A DNA stretch of 48,474 nt from Sharpea porci (GCF_009695655.1 NZ_VUNM01000017.1:1-48474); one strand, 5' to 3'. Positions 34,149-44,106 are shown, numbered from the stretch's first letter. Translations and numbers: made by a program. Notes: a model not told the origin generated them from the sequence alone.

Positions 34149-35935
34149 TACATAGTCTCCTTCTTTAACTCATTTATCTCTTGAAGTATGGCAGCTTGTT
34201 GTTTAGGATCAAGGACATGTTGGAACTGATCCAAAAGCTGTTTCTTCTTTAATTCAATCGCATTTTCACCAATCGTCTTAATATAATCACGAATGGCATC
34301 TTGTTGGTTGCTGGCAGGTAAAGGCAACTGGATATTGGATATTTCTACAATCGCCTGGACAAGAATATTCTTCTTCTGTTCACTAATACGATCAGAAAGA
34401 ATACGGTCAATCAGATTGGCTTCATCCATGACATTATTCTTGCGATAATAATCCACAATATAGCTTGCCACAACACGGTAAACATCATTGTACATGAAGC
34501 CTGCCTTCGCTTTATACTGCTCGGCCACTTCTTTATCATTCAACATATAGAAAAGCAAGTTTCTTTCGGCCTGGATATATTTATCCACAAGCATTCTTGT
34601 TTCTTCTATCTGTCTAACAACCGGTGCATATTCTTGTGGTTTCTCGATTTGTTTATTCTGGAGGTGATTAAGAATGATTTCTCTTGAGAATTGGGTGAGA
34701 TTGGACAATTTTGTCACACAATCATCAATTTGTTTATCATCCGTCATTTGGCTAATGACTTCAACACCCCGATCAAATAACTTTGAACGATCATCATAGT
34801 TACGTAAATCCAGTCTGCCTGACTCAAAAAGCATCAGGAAATCAAATGGTGTTAGCTCATCTCTTAAGAGACGATCCAAGCCATCTTTGCCATCCGTCTT
34901 AAAGATTTCATCGGGATCATGACCGTCAGGCAAAAGAATGATACGCACTTCAAAGCCATTTTTCACCAAGAAATCACAGGATTTCATGGCGGCATTCTGT
35001 CCTGCTGCATCACCATCTAGACAAAGGACGATCTTTTTCGTCATCCTCTTCAACATGCGCACATGTCCATTTGTCAAAGCTGTTCCCATCAAGGCAATAC
35101 AGTTGTCATGCTTGGCACGATGCATCGCAATGACATCCATAAACCCTTCATTAATATAGACAAAGCCTGCTTCCCTGGCTGGACGCAAAGCATTATGGTA
35201 GTTATAGAGGGTCTGACCTTTAATGAAGATCTCACTTTCTGGTGAGTTCATGTATTTGGCGCCTTCTTGATTTGGGCGATAAATTCTGCCCGAGAAGCCA
35301 ACGACACGTCCCTGTTCATCCCATAATGGGAAGATGATACGATCGCTGAATCGATCATAATGCTGGTGGGATTCAATAACTAAGCCTGAATTCTCCATCG
35401 CAATCGTATCGTACCCAAGCTTTGTGAAAGCATCAAAGAGAATATTTTTAGCTGGCGCATAGCCAATGCCAAACGTCTTGATGATTTCCTCATCAAAGCC
35501 ACGATCATGCAAATAATCCTTAGCCGCAATACCAACTTGAGTATTTAAATAGTATGTATAAATTTTCTGTGCTTCTTCATGCATGTCATAATAAGGCTTA
35601 AGCTTATTGTCAACAGGAGCGACACGTTTTGTCAAATCATAGCCACTCATGTCTACATGACCCATTTCAGCCACCTTACCAACCGCTTCAATATAGCTTA
35701 TATGTAGGTAGTTCTGTAAGAATGTAAAGACATTACCACCATTATGACAAACAAAACACATATAGATTTGTTTATTTTCTGAAATAGAAAGAGAGGGATG
35801 GGTATCTTCATGAAAAGGACAGATAGCGACATAATTTCTGCCCTTTTTCGTTAATGAAAGATACTGCCCCATGACATCAACGATATCAACACTCTGTCTG
35901 ATTTCATCAATTTTTGCCTGTGGAATACGGGGCAT
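34148..35935 (-). CDS. dnaG: DNA primase
   Basis: 595 residues. The zinc-binding CPFHED...CFVCHNGGN lies near 40-66, the TOPRIM domain has [12 protein letters not shown] near 265 and [11 protein letters not shown] near 308, and a helicase-binding C-terminal part follows. GGAGG precedes the ATG. It lies 15 bases after glyS, so glyS, dnaG and rpoD are probably one transcript. Confidence 0.97.
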   Translation of the reverse strand: MPRIPQAKIDEIRQSVDIVDVMGQYLSLTKKGRNYVAICPFHEDTHPSLSISENKQIYMCFVCHNGGNVFTFLQNYLHISYIEAVGKVAEMGHVDMSGYDLTKRVAPVDNKLKPYYDMHEEAQKIYTYYLNTQVGIAAKDYLHDRGFDEEIIKTFGIGYAPAKNILFDAFTKLGYDTIAMENSGLVIESHQHYDRFSDRIIFPLWDEQGRVVGFSGRIYRPNQEGAKYMNSPESEIFIKGQTLYNYHNALRPAREAGFVYINEGFMDVIAMHRAKHDNCIALMGTALTNGHVRMLKRMTKKIVLCLDGDAAGQNAAMKSCDFLVKNGFEVRIILLPDGHDPDEIFKTDGKDGLDRLLRDELTPFDFLMLFESGRLDLRNYDDRSKLFDRGVEVISQMTDDKQIDDCVTKLSNLTQFSREIILNHLQNKQIEKPQEYAPVVRQIEETRMLVDKYIQAERNLLFYMLNDKEVAEQYKAKAGFMYNDVYRVVASYIVDYYRKNNVMDEANLIDRILSDRISEQKKNILVQAIVEISNIQLPLPASNQQDAIRDYIKTIGENAIELKKKQLLDQFQHVLDPKQQAAILQEINELKKETM

Positions 35936-35950
35936 ACACTCCCTCCTTTA

Positions 35951-37324
35951 TTATTTAAATGCGACGCGTTGAGCGATATAGTCTTTTAAATCCGCAATCT
36001 TCACACGTTCCTGTTTCATAGTATCACGGTCACGTACAGTAACTGCTTCATCTTCGAATGTATCAAAGTCAACTGTTACACATAATGGTGTACCAATCTC
36101 ATCCTGACGACGATAACGTTTACCAATCTTACCAGAAACATCATATTCTGTATTGAAGTCTACAGATAATGCTGCATAAATAGCTTCTGCTTTTTCGCTT
36201 AATTTCTTTGTAAGTGGTAATACAGCCACCTTGATTGGTGCTAAAGCTGGATGTAAGTGCATTACGATTCTTGTATCGCCACCCTCTAATTCTTCTTCAT
36301 CATATGCATCAGCAATAATTGACAAGAAGAGACGATCAGCACCTACTGATGGTTCAATGACATATGGGACATACTTTTCATGTGTTGTTGGATCAAGATA
36401 AGTGAGATCTTTCTTCGAATATTCCATATGTCTATTTAAATCATAGTCAGTACGATCCGCAATACCCCATAATTCACCCCAGCCAAATGGATAGAGGTAT
36501 TCAATATCTGTTGTAGCTTTTGAATAGAATGATAATTCTTTTTGTTCATGATCTCTAAAACGTAAGTTTTCTTCCTTTAAACCTAAGTCCTTTAAGAAAT
36601 TCATGCAGGCACTACGCCAATAGCTAAACCATTCTAAGTCTGTATCAGGTTTTGTGAAGAATTCAAGTTCCATCTGTTCAAATTCTCTTGTACGGAAAAT
36701 GAAATTACCCGGTGTGATTTCATTACGGAATGATTTACCAATCTGACCAATACCAAATGGGACTTTCTTACGTGTTGTTCTTGCTACATTCTTGAAGTTA
36801 ACGAAAATACCCTGGGCTGTTTCTGGTCTTAAGTAAACAGTGCTCTTGGCATCTTTGACAACACCCATAGATGTTTCAAACATTAATTCGAATTTTCTGA
36901 TATCAGTGAAATCATGTCCACCACAATCAGGACAGGCAATATGATGTTCTCTAATATAGGCCATCATTTCTTCTGGTTCCATACCATCAGCATGCATATT
37001 AGGATCATAAGCTTCAATAAGTTTATCCGCTCTATGTCTCTTACCACATTGTTTACAGTCAATTAATGGGTCATTGAAATTACCAATATGACCACTTGCT
37101 TCCCATACTCTTGGATTCATAAAAATAGCTGAATCAATACCAACGTTATATGGTGATTCCTGAATAAAACGTTTCCACCAAGCACGTTTAATATTATTCT
37201 TTAATTCTACACCTAAAGGACCATAATCCCAGGTATTAGCTAAGCCATCATAGATTTCTGAACCCTGGTAGACAAAGCCGTTATTCTTCGCATGCGCGAT
37301 GAGTTTTTCCATATCTAATGCCAT
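35951..37324 (-). CDS. glyS: Glycyl-tRNA synthetase, homodimeric α2 type
   Basis: 457 residues of the single-chain class II enzyme found in Staphylococcus, Mollicutes and Erysipelotrichia, not the α2β2 type. It has a zinc-type insert ([17 protein letters not shown]), motif 2 region [20 protein letters not shown] and motif 3 [13 protein letters not shown], plus the C-terminal anticodon-binding domain. GGAGG lies six bases before the ATG. Its leader holds hairpins after a good promoter (separate entries). Confidence 0.96.
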   Translation of the reverse strand: MALDMEKLIAHAKNNGFVYQGSEIYDGLANTWDYGPLGVELKNNIKRAWWKRFIQESPYNVGIDSAIFMNPRVWEASGHIGNFNDPLIDCKQCGKRHRADKLIEAYDPNMHADGMEPEEMMAYIREHHIACPDCGGHDFTDIRKFELMFETSMGVVKDAKSTVYLRPETAQGIFVNFKNVARTTRKKVPFGIGQIGKSFRNEITPGNFIFRTREFEQMELEFFTKPDTDLEWFSYWRSACMNFLKDLGLKEENLRFRDHEQKELSFYSKATTDIEYLYPFGWGELWGIADRTDYDLNRHMEYSKKDLTYLDPTTHEKYVPYVIEPSVGADRLFLSIIADAYDEEELEGGDTRIVMHLHPALAPIKVAVLPLTKKLSEKAEAIYAALSVDFNTEYDVSGKIGKRYRRQDEIGTPLCVTVDFDTFEDEAVTVRDRDTMKQERVKIADLKDYIAQRVAFK

Positions 37325-37356
37325 CTTGAGCCTCCTAAGTTATCACAAAAATGATA

Positions 37357-37383
37357 AATGACCTAGCCTGAGCTAAGTCATTT
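37357..37383 (-). terminator. Hairpin in the glyS leader (terminator or attenuator)
   Basis: AAATGAC-TAGC / GCTA-GTCATTT with one mismatch and a four-base loop, followed on the minus strand by ATCATTTTTG. Because the promoter lies upstream of it, it could attenuate glyS as well as end the α/β-hydrolase transcript. A second small hairpin (TTATCA/TGATAA) follows before the ribosome site. Confidence 0.5.
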
Positions 37384-37405
37384 CATAATATTTTAAAACA
37401 TCTTA

Positions 37406-37434
37406 TATGTACACTTATAGTAGTTATTTGTCAA
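37406..37434 (-). promoter_or_regulatory. Promoter of glyS-dnaG-rpoD
   Basis: TTGACA (37429-37434), 17 bases, TACATA (37406-37411) on the minus strand. It lies between the arms of the dyad at 37409-37450. Confidence 0.55.
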
Positions 37435-37450
37435 CCAACAATAAGTGTAC
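37409..37450. promoter_or_regulatory. Ten-base inverted repeat around the glyS promoter
   Basis: GTACACTTAT and ATAAGTGTAC are perfect inverted arms 22 bases apart. The -35 lies between them and the hydrolase stop abuts the outer arm. It may be a paired operator or a hairpin. Confidence 0.45.
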
Positions 37451-38328
37451 TAATAATAAATATGATCATTTAGATAATCCAATATATCCTTATATAATTC
37501 TTCTCGTTCCACATCAAACATCAAATGATGACCACTCTGATAGTAGATCTTAGATTTCACTTCTTCAAAGCCTTCTTGTTGATACAAAGGACAAAGCCAT
37601 TTATGATCAGCAGAGAAATGTGTCATGCCATCTTTCTTGCCACTGACAAAAAATATTGGTAAATGATGGGGAATATTCTGGAGTGTTTCAGTAGAATTAC
37701 TCATTTCTACAAACTGATAAATATCTTCAAGAGCCTTTGAAGCATAAGTGAAGGCTTCATTGAACTGATCACGTCTTTTTTTGACAAGCCCGCTTTCATG
37801 GGTTGGTCGCAGTTTTAATAGACGGTTGTGGGAATGATAATGTGAGCCTTTTATACGCATATGCATTTTTGTAACCATTTTACGCAGCGTTAAATGGCTT
37901 AAATGCCGAATTGGGGAAAGAAGCATCAAACCTGATAAATATTCACCATACTGACTCGCATAAAGCAAGGCAATATTACTGCCTACACCTGAACCAAGCA
38001 TAAAATAGAATGTATCAGGATATTTACGCATGATGATATTTTGAAGCTTGAAATAGTCCTGAATGACGGCTTGTGTGATATCGCCTTCACCAAAGTAACC
38101 TCGTTCAAAATTCACCAATGATTCACCATGTCCTACTAAGTCCGGAACGACTACGACATAGCCCTGACGGCTTAATACATTCGCAAAATGTTCATAATTA
38201 TGTCTATTTTCACCTAAGTCATGCACCACAATCACAACAGCCTTAATTCTTAATACAATCGTTGGTTCATAGACTGAGAAATGGACTGTTGTCTTGAGGG
38301 CAGAGGTCATTGTATCTTCTCTTTTCAT
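37450..38328 (-). CDS. α/β-hydrolase fold protein lacking the nucleophile serine
   Basis: 292 residues resembling monoacylglycerol lipase/serine aminopeptidase S33 proteins: VVIVVHDLGENRHNYEHFAN (near 34), PDLVGHGESL (near 58) and a late GHHLMFD-like His. In the nucleophile elbow, where the family has G-x-S-x-G, the sequence reads LGSGVGSN, i.e. Gly in the Ser position (codon GGT). It may be inactive, or use a neighbouring Ser. It follows recO by about 25 bases with GGAGG upstream and ends the ybeY-cdd-era-recO unit. Confidence 0.82.
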   Translation of the reverse strand: MKREDTMTSALKTTVHFSVYEPTIVLRIKAVVIVVHDLGENRHNYEHFANVLSRQGYVVVVPDLVGHGESLVNFERGYFGEGDITQAVIQDYFKLQNIIMRKYPDTFYFMLGSGVGSNIALLYASQYGEYLSGLMLLSPIRHLSHLTLRKMVTKMHMRIKGSHYHSHNRLLKLRPTHESGLVKKRRDQFNEAFTYASKALEDIYQFVEMSNSTETLQNIPHHLPIFFVSGKKDGMTHFSADHKWLCPLYQQEGFEEVKSKIYYQSGHHLMFDVEREELYKDILDYLNDHIYY

Positions 38329-38352
38329 GGGGCGCCTCCATACTTGTGTCTA

Positions 38353-39087
38353 TTATAGAATGCTTTTCACAAATTTTCTAGACCGGAGATTGACCCCACA
38401 GAATTCATCGACATAATATTCAAAGATTTTCTGAATAGGCCCAATATCCGCAAGATGCAGTTCATTAAGACGTTCAATAGGACATTTGTAGAGATAACGA
38501 ATAGCCTGAAGCTGTTCTTTAGGCAGACGCAGATCATTAAGATGCATATGCTCATGACAGACAAATCCCCCACTCTCTAAAGAAAAGGCATCGACATGAT
38601 GATTACCACACACAACACACCCATCCATCATTAGTTCCACACCATTTTCTTTCATGATAAAACAATTGATATAAGCATAAATAATACGATAATCATAGCC
38701 AATATCCAATGCTTCAAGAATACCCGCTAAGAATTGATAATGTTCAAGTGAAGGCTTGTTTTCTTCTTCATAGCGATAGAAATATTCTAAAAGATAGTTA
38801 GCGATAATCTCTGCTTCTATTGTTTTCTTGATATTTTGATAATAGTCTATCGCTGTCCCTCTAATCAGTGTAGAAAGACCATTATGCAAGGTAATTTCAT
38901 ATTCACCCTGGGTGATACTAAGCAAAGAAGGGGCATTCTTGCTGGTGAGCTTACGGCTTCCTCTTGCCCTGATTGTCAGCTTGCCAAATTCATAGGTATA
39001 GATTGTGACAAGTTGATCATTTTCTTTATAGGGCATTGCCTTTAAGACAATGCCCTTTGTGATTTCGCTATTTGTAGTCGTCCTCAT
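38353..39087 (-). CDS. recO: DNA repair protein RecO
   Basis: Loads RecA and anneals strands in the RecFOR pathway. It has an N-terminal OB fold (TKGIVLKAMPYKENDQLVTI), a helical part, and a zinc site CVVCGNHH...FVCHEH. The start is unclear: RecO usually begins a few residues before KGIVLK, but no ATG lies there. ATG 39087 is the closest; ATG 39090 and TTG 39096 are also in frame. It overlaps the era end by 20 bases. Confidence 0.93.
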   Translation of the reverse strand: MRTTTNSEITKGIVLKAMPYKENDQLVTIYTYEFGKLTIRARGSRKLTSKNAPSLLSITQGEYEITLHNGLSTLIRGTAIDYYQNIKKTIEAEIIANYLLEYFYRYEEENKPSLEHYQFLAGILEALDIGYDYRIIYAYINCFIMKENGVELMMDGCVVCGNHHVDAFSLESGGFVCHEHMHLNDLRLPKEQLQAIRYLYKCPIERLNELHLADIGPIQKIFEYYVDEFCGVNLRSRKFVKSIL

Positions 39088-39961
39088 CATAGCCAAATTC
39101 TTTCAGATATTTTGTTTTATTACGCCAGTTCTTTTCAACCTTGACAAAGAGTTCAAGATGCACTGTCTTGCCGACAAAGCGTGTCATCTGACGTCTTGCC
39201 TGTTCTCTGATTTTCTTAATCATCGCACCCTGTTTACCAATAATGATACCTTTCTGGCTTGGTCGATCGACTATAATGGCTGCCATAATAGAAATCTCTT
39301 TCTCATTTTCTTCCCATGATTCCACAACAATAGCCACATCATGAGGAATTTCCTGACGTGTAAAATAGAGAATACGTTCACGAATAAATTCCGCAAGAAT
39401 AAACTGTTCAGGATGATCAGTAATCATATCCTTAGGGTAAATGGCTTCCCCTTCTGGTAAAACATCTTTAAGTGTTTTGACAAGTTCATCGACATTATCC
39501 CCACTCTTTGCTGAAATAGGAATGATACCGGCAAAATCAAAGAGCGATTGCCATTCTACAAGTTTTTCCATCAAGCGTTCTTTACTGACAAGATCACTCT
39601 TGTTGAGTGCTAAGAATACAGGACATTCCACCTTTTCAAGTCTTGAAAGGATGAATTTATCGCCCCGTCCGACACTTTCATCAACAGGTTCTACTAACAC
39701 AACAGCATCCATATCAAGCATCGAATTCAAGGCATTCGCATTCATGAATGAGCCTAAGCCATCCTGTGGCTTATGAACACCTGGCGTATCTAAGAAGACA
39801 ATCTGAGCCTCATCATCCGTTAAAATGCCCTGAACGGTATTACGTGTTGTCTGGGCTGTTGGGGATGTGATGACGAGCTTTCTTTTTAAGAGCTGGTTCA
39901 ATAGTGTTGATTTTCCTACATTTGGTCTGCCGACAATACTGACAAATCCTGATTTATACAT
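39068..39961 (-). CDS. era: GTPase Era
   Basis: Essential GTPase that binds 16S rRNA in 30S maturation. 297 residues: G1 GRPNVGKSTLLNQ near 11-23, DTPGVHKP near 58, NKSD near 119, and the C-terminal KH domain with GIIIGKQGAMIKKIREQAR. It begins one base from the cdd stop and overlaps recO. Confidence 0.97.
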   Translation of the reverse strand: MYKSGFVSIVGRPNVGKSTLLNQLLKRKLVITSPTAQTTRNTVQGILTDDEAQIVFLDTPGVHKPQDGLGSFMNANALNSMLDMDAVVLVEPVDESVGRGDKFILSRLEKVECPVFLALNKSDLVSKERLMEKLVEWQSLFDFAGIIPISAKSGDNVDELVKTLKDVLPEGEAIYPKDMITDHPEQFILAEFIRERILYFTRQEIPHDVAIVVESWEENEKEISIMAAIIVDRPSQKGIIIGKQGAMIKKIREQARRQMTRFVGKTVHLELFVKVEKNWRNKTKYLKEFGYDEDDYK

Positions 39962-40359
39962 TAAAGGTCCTCCTCTAAGAACATTCTTGGTAATAATTCT
40001 TCCATATTTGTGACCTCATAGCGATCACGTGCACCTAAGATGACAGGTGTATGAGGATCTAAGAGTTCACTTAATACCTGGCGACATGCCCCACATGGTG
40101 AAATCAGTGTTGGCCCATCACCAACGATAGCTATAGCCACTATATCATCTTTCCTATAGCCCTGACAATATGCCCCATAAACCGCATTTCTTTCTGCGCA
40201 CATTGTTGAACCAAAAGCCGCATTTTCAATATTACAGCCATGAATCAAATGACCATCACGTGTTTCCACACAAGCTCCAACAGGAAACTTTGAATAAGGG
40301 ATATAAGCGTGCTTAGCTGCTCGATAAGCTTCGTCCACTAGATATTGATAATCTTTCAT
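39961..40359 (-). CDS. cdd: Cytidine deaminase
   Basis: 132 residues with the zinc site CNIENAAFGSTMCAERNAV (Glu proton shuttle) and SPCGACRQVLSEL, for pyrimidine salvage. ATG 40359 is chosen for GGGAGGG upstream; a longer frame from 40383 would overlap ybeY. Its ATG lies one base after the ybeY stop. The ybeY-cdd-era order matches Bacillus, without dgkA. Confidence 0.95.
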   Translation of the reverse strand: MKDYQYLVDEAYRAAKHAYIPYSKFPVGACVETRDGHLIHGCNIENAAFGSTMCAERNAVYGAYCQGYRKDDIVAIAIVGDGPTLISPCGACRQVLSELLDPHTPVILGARDRYEVTNMEELLPRMFLEEDL

Positions 40360-40360
40360 A

Positions 40361-40825
40361 CTAACCCTCCCGCTTGATATCAAGCTTGTCCAAAATGACT
40401 TTCTGTAAATGGAACATTTCTTTTTCTTCTTCCTCAGTCATATGATCATAACCAAGTAAATGTAAACAACCATGACAGAACAAGAAACACATCTCTCTTC
40501 TTAATGAATGACCATATTCTATGGCCTGCGCTTTCGCATGATCAACAGAGATAAAGATATCTCCTAACTCCCTTGGCATACCTTCCATATAGAACTGCTC
40601 ACTATCTTCTAAGGCAAAGCTAATGACATCAGTTGCACGGTCAATATGACGATAGTCACGATTTATTTCATGAATCTTTTCGTCATCAACGAGAATTACA
40701 CTCATTTCAATATCATCTTTTATCTCGAGGACTTCTAAAGCTGTTTGAATAATAGCCTGAAAGTCTTCTTCATAATCTTCTTTAAAATCAGTTACTTCAT
40801 TTTGATAAGCTAAATCAATATTCAT
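40361..40825 (-). CDS. ybeY: rRNA maturation endoribonuclease YbeY
   Basis: 154 residues with the metal-binding HGCLHLLGYDHMTEEEE (three His) near 117-130. It acts in 16S rRNA 3'-end processing and ribosome quality control. It overlaps the C39 exporter gene by four bases (ATGA-type), so it depends on that gene's transcript and translation. Confidence 0.95.
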   Translation of the reverse strand: MNIDLAYQNEVTDFKEDYEEDFQAIIQTALEVLEIKDDIEMSVILVDDEKIHEINRDYRHIDRATDVISFALEDSEQFYMEGMPRELGDIFISVDHAKAQAIEYGHSLRREMCFLFCHGCLHLLGYDHMTEEEEKEMFHLQKVILDKLDIKREG

Positions 40826-42864
40826 CTTTTTACCTTTATTTCCTTTACTTTTCCATCCTCCATTATAACATATTCTTCCCCTTTATTCATTAAATTTAAC
40901 TGATGTGTCACAATCACAAAAATTCGCTCAGGATAAGCCTTCATCATCTTATGCACAATTCTCTTCGCTTTACTAAAAGCAATCGAAGAAAAGACCTCAT
41001 CAAATAGACAAACATCACTCTCTTTCAATAGACAACGGGCAATCTGAATAATCGCCTGTTGTCCTGAGGAAAATGGCTTACCATCCATTTCTAACTGATC
41101 ATCAAGATGATAAAAGAGCTCTTCACTCTCTAATAGCGTTAAGACTTCTAGAATAGCTGTTTCGTCCTTGACACCTAGGTTCTCTCGCACACTGCCCTTA
41201 AGAAGACTCTCTCCCCTCGCACAATATGTCATATGTTTATAAAGCGAGACTTTCTTTAGCGTTCTGATTTCCTGATCATTGAGATAGATATTCCCTTTAA
41301 AACATTCATCCAAGCCCTTTAATAAATAAATCATTGTACTTTTGCCTGTCCCATTAGCCCCCATGATAAAGAGATTGTGGTCAATAGTGAGATCAAGATG
41401 CTTTAAGACATCGACATGATAACCATATCCATAAGTGACATGATCAAAGCGTATAGAGTGAATGGGTTGTTGCAGTTCTTCATTTCCATCATGTTGTTGT
41501 AAGCTAAATTCCTTAAAGCTTTCAAACAACAAGACATTTTCTTTATATGAGACCATGCTTGTCGCAAGTTCAATAATCGGTCCTTCCATCAAACTATAAA
41601 GCATATAGAAAGCAAGCAAGCTGCCCATACTTAACTTGGACATATGAAATAAATAGTAGCCTACTGTGAGAATAATGGTTGAGGAAAGAACATGAAGGAT
41701 TTCTAAATGAGCGACAAAACGCTTTTTTTCTATTTCCTGATCTTCAACACTATTCGCTTCTTGTTCATAAGCATGTTCAAAACGCTTTTCCCATTTCTTC
41801 CCTGAAGCAAGCTGACGATAGAGATGTCTTGAAGAAATAAATTCCAACAATTCAGACATATGCTTATTATGTTTCTCATAGGTTGTCTTGTAGAGTTCAA
41901 AGAGTGTCTGTGAAGACTTTTTCACATAGAAAAAGATGACAAGAAAGCTCAAGAGGGCTGGCAATGCCATGATCGGAGAAATCCACAATAATGCCCCCAA
42001 AAGCAAGATAATCGTTAGAATATCAATACTAAAAGCTTCATAAAAACGTACTGTATAGGATGAAAGCTGGTAGAGATTGAGAAGTTTCGCTTGAATCATC
42101 CCCACATCACTGTTCAACAAGTGCTCAGGCAGGTGCAAGGCATTCACCATGGACTGATAGACAACTTCCTTATTAAGCGCCCGTTCAAAGTACACCGTCT
42201 TTTTATTTTTCATCTTTGTCAAGAGTATTTTTGTAAGACCTAACATACTATAGGCAATAAAAAGCGCAATTCCAAAGAATAGTGGTGTCTTAACTTTCAT
42301 CTCATCAATCATCATACCAACAAGGCGACTTAAGGCAAAAGAAAGCAATGATGAGAGAATGGCATAGCGAATAAGCAAGCTTATTTCTTTTTGATAAAGC
42401 TTATATGTCTGTTTTAAGAAATCCTTATAGGTTACATCATGATACTCATAATAGCGACCAATATGTCTTACGGTAATCACAAAGCCAGAATATTTTTCTT
42501 CTAGTTCAGAAAGCGAAAGTGTCAACAAGCCCTTAGCTGGATCACCAATAACACATTGTTCACCTAGCTCATATAAAACGACAAAATGGCCAAGCTTCCC
42601 ATCAATCAAATGCAAGATAGCTGGCAAAGTAATTGTATTGTCTGCAAGTTGTTTAAGTGATGCTTTATATGCTTTTGTTTCAACATGATAGGACTTCAAT
42701 GTCTCAACAAGGCCCTTGATCGTTGTCCCACTGGCATCCACCCTTGTCTTGGTCTTTAATACGGTTGTATCTTCATCAATACCATAATACTTCAACAACA
42801 TCTTTAAACAATAAACACCACAACTTCTTTCATCATCCTGCAAATAAATAGGATATCTACCCAT
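40822..42864 (-). CDS. C39-peptidase ABC exporter (bacteriocin-type)
   Basis: 680 residues that should cleave GG-type leaders and export the peptide. The C39 domain has Cys in ERSCGVYCLK near 14, His in GHFVVLYEL near 91 and Asp in GDPAKG near 107, all in place. Five to six membrane helices lie about 160-440. The ATPase has Walker A GANGTGKST near 500, signature FSSGQQ near 597 and Walker B LFDEV near 620. ATG 42864 is used because GGAGG lies ten bases upstream, right after the 39-bp element. No GG-leader peptide gene was found nearby. It heads the run ybeY-cdd-era-recO, an unusual place for such an exporter. Confidence 0.9.
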   Translation of the reverse strand: MGRYPIYLQDDERSCGVYCLKMLLKYYGIDEDTTVLKTKTRVDASGTTIKGLVETLKSYHVETKAYKASLKQLADNTITLPAILHLIDGKLGHFVVLYELGEQCVIGDPAKGLLTLSLSELEEKYSGFVITVRHIGRYYEYHDVTYKDFLKQTYKLYQKEISLLIRYAILSSLLSFALSRLVGMMIDEMKVKTPLFFGIALFIAYSMLGLTKILLTKMKNKKTVYFERALNKEVVYQSMVNALHLPEHLLNSDVGMIQAKLLNLYQLSSYTVRFYEAFSIDILTIILLLGALLWISPIMALPALLSFLVIFFYVKKSSQTLFELYKTTYEKHNKHMSELLEFISSRHLYRQLASGKKWEKRFEHAYEQEANSVEDQEIEKKRFVAHLEILHVLSSTIILTVGYYLFHMSKLSMGSLLAFYMLYSLMEGPIIELATSMVSYKENVLLFESFKEFSLQQHDGNEELQQPIHSIRFDHVTYGYGYHVDVLKHLDLTIDHNLFIMGANGTGKSTMIYLLKGLDECFKGNIYLNDQEIRTLKKVSLYKHMTYCARGESLLKGSVRENLGVKDETAILEVLTLLESEELFYHLDDQLEMDGKPFSSGQQAIIQIARCLLKESDVCLFDEVFSSIAFSKAKRIVHKMMKAYPERIFVIVTHQLNLMNKGEEYVIMEDGKVKEIKVKR

Positions 42865-42878
42865 AGAAAAAACACCTC

Positions 42879-42917
42879 CTATATATATATTTGTCAATAG
42901 AAGATGTTTTTCTCACA
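42879..42917 (-). promoter_or_regulatory. 39-bp element before the C39 exporter operon
   Basis: TGTGAGAAA at 1-9 and TGACAAATATATATATAG at 22-39 on the minus strand. GGAGG begins at the last base of the element, so the true start of transcription should lie within its 3' part; this argues that the -10 function lies nearer TGRCRWATA. Confidence 0.65.
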
Positions 42918-42918
42918 C

Positions 42919-44088
42919 TTATTTTAAAATCTTTTCTAAAATAGCCATTGCCTGATCAATTTCTTGATGCGTAATAATGAGTGGGGGTAATAATCGAACA
43001 ACATCATCCCCTGCCGATACAACAATCAAGCCAGCCGCAAGTGCTTCTTTGACATAAAAGCCACTCTTTGGTTCATCAATGACAATGCCCTGCATTAATC
43101 CTAACCCACGATGTCCAATGACATGACTGCATTTTGCTTCAAGTTCATCAAGCTTAGTCTCCAAATATTGTCCTGCTTCCTGTGCTTTTTCGACAATATG
43201 ATCTTTTTCATAGATATCAAAAACTGCCGATACAGCCGCGCAGACAAATGGATTACCTCCATATGTCGACCCATGATCACCAGGTGTCATGGCATCACCA
43301 TATTTCTTATTGGCCACAAAAGCTCCAACAGGTACACCACATCCCAGTGCCTTGGCAAGACAAACAATATCAGGCATGATATCAAACTGAAAATATGTCA
43401 TCAAGCTACCCGTTCTTCCCATTCCAGATTGAACTTCATCAAGAATAAGACATAAGTCATTTTCATCACAAAGCGCTCTTAAGCCTTGTAGAAAAGCCTT
43501 GGTACAAGGATTGACACCACCTTCACCTTGAACCGGTTCAACAATAATAGCTGCTGTATGATCATTAATAAGTGCTTTAACACTTTCCAGATCATTCAAA
43601 CTAGCATATTTTACACCTGTCATCAAAGGCCCAAATGCTTCCTGATAATGTGCATTTCCAGTAAGTTTGACAGCTCCAGTCGTACGGCCATGGAATGAGT
43701 GATGGAAAGAGATAATCTCACTATCTGCCTTTCCATGTTTTAAGAAATAATATTTACGAGCAAGCTTTAAAGCCCCTTCTATTGCTTCAGCACCTGAATT
43801 CGTAAAAAAGACCTGATCAAGTTTTGTCGCTTCAACAACCTTCTTGCTTGCTTCGAGAAGTGGTGGTGTATAGAAATAGTTAGAAACATGCAGGACCTTG
43901 TCCAATTGCTTATGCAAAGCATCATTGTAAGCCTGATAGCCATAGCCTAGCGCATTTACACCAATTCCAGCATAAAAATCCAAGTATTTCTTACCATTTG
44001 TATCATATAAATACACACCTTCACCATGATCAATGGCAACTTCATGACGACCATAGGCATGAATAAGATATTCATCATTTAACATCAT
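42919..44088 (-). CDS. argD: Acetylornithine aminotransferase (ArgD type)
   Basis: 389-residue class III PLP aminotransferase: TNSGAEAIEGALKLARKY near 100, FHGRTTGAVKLTG, LDEVQSGMGRTG (PLP Asp), and the Lys in CLAKALGCGVPVG. It transfers an amino group between acetylornithine (or ornithine) and 2-oxoglutarate. GGGGG precedes two adjacent ATGs; either could be used. It faces icd, which makes the 2-oxoglutarate it consumes or forms. Other arginine genes are not in this window. Confidence 0.9.
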   Translation of the reverse strand: MMLNDEYLIHAYGRHEVAIDHGEGVYLYDTNGKKYLDFYAGIGVNALGYGYQAYNDALHKQLDKVLHVSNYFYTPPLLEASKKVVEATKLDQVFFTNSGAEAIEGALKLARKYYFLKHGKADSEIISFHHSFHGRTTGAVKLTGNAHYQEAFGPLMTGVKYASLNDLESVKALINDHTAAIIVEPVQGEGGVNPCTKAFLQGLRALCDENDLCLILDEVQSGMGRTGSLMTYFQFDIMPDIVCLAKALGCGVPVGAFVANKKYGDAMTPGDHGSTYGGNPFVCAAVSAVFDIYEKDHIVEKAQEAGQYLETKLDELEAKCSHVIGHRGLGLMQGIVIDEPKSGFYVKEALAAGLIVVSAGDDVVRLLPPLIITHQEIDQAMAILEKILK

Positions 44089-44106
44089 ACAACCCCCTTT
44101 GATATT

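Noticed and set aside
33763-34155. 130-codon serine-rich plus-strand frame
   Set aside because: A shadow of the Asp-rich start of rpoD read backwards (GAT/GAC become ATC/GTC/TCA-type codons).
37325-37449. T-box leader for glyS
   Set aside because: The leader is too short and lacks the conserved T-box sequence; only simple hairpins are present.
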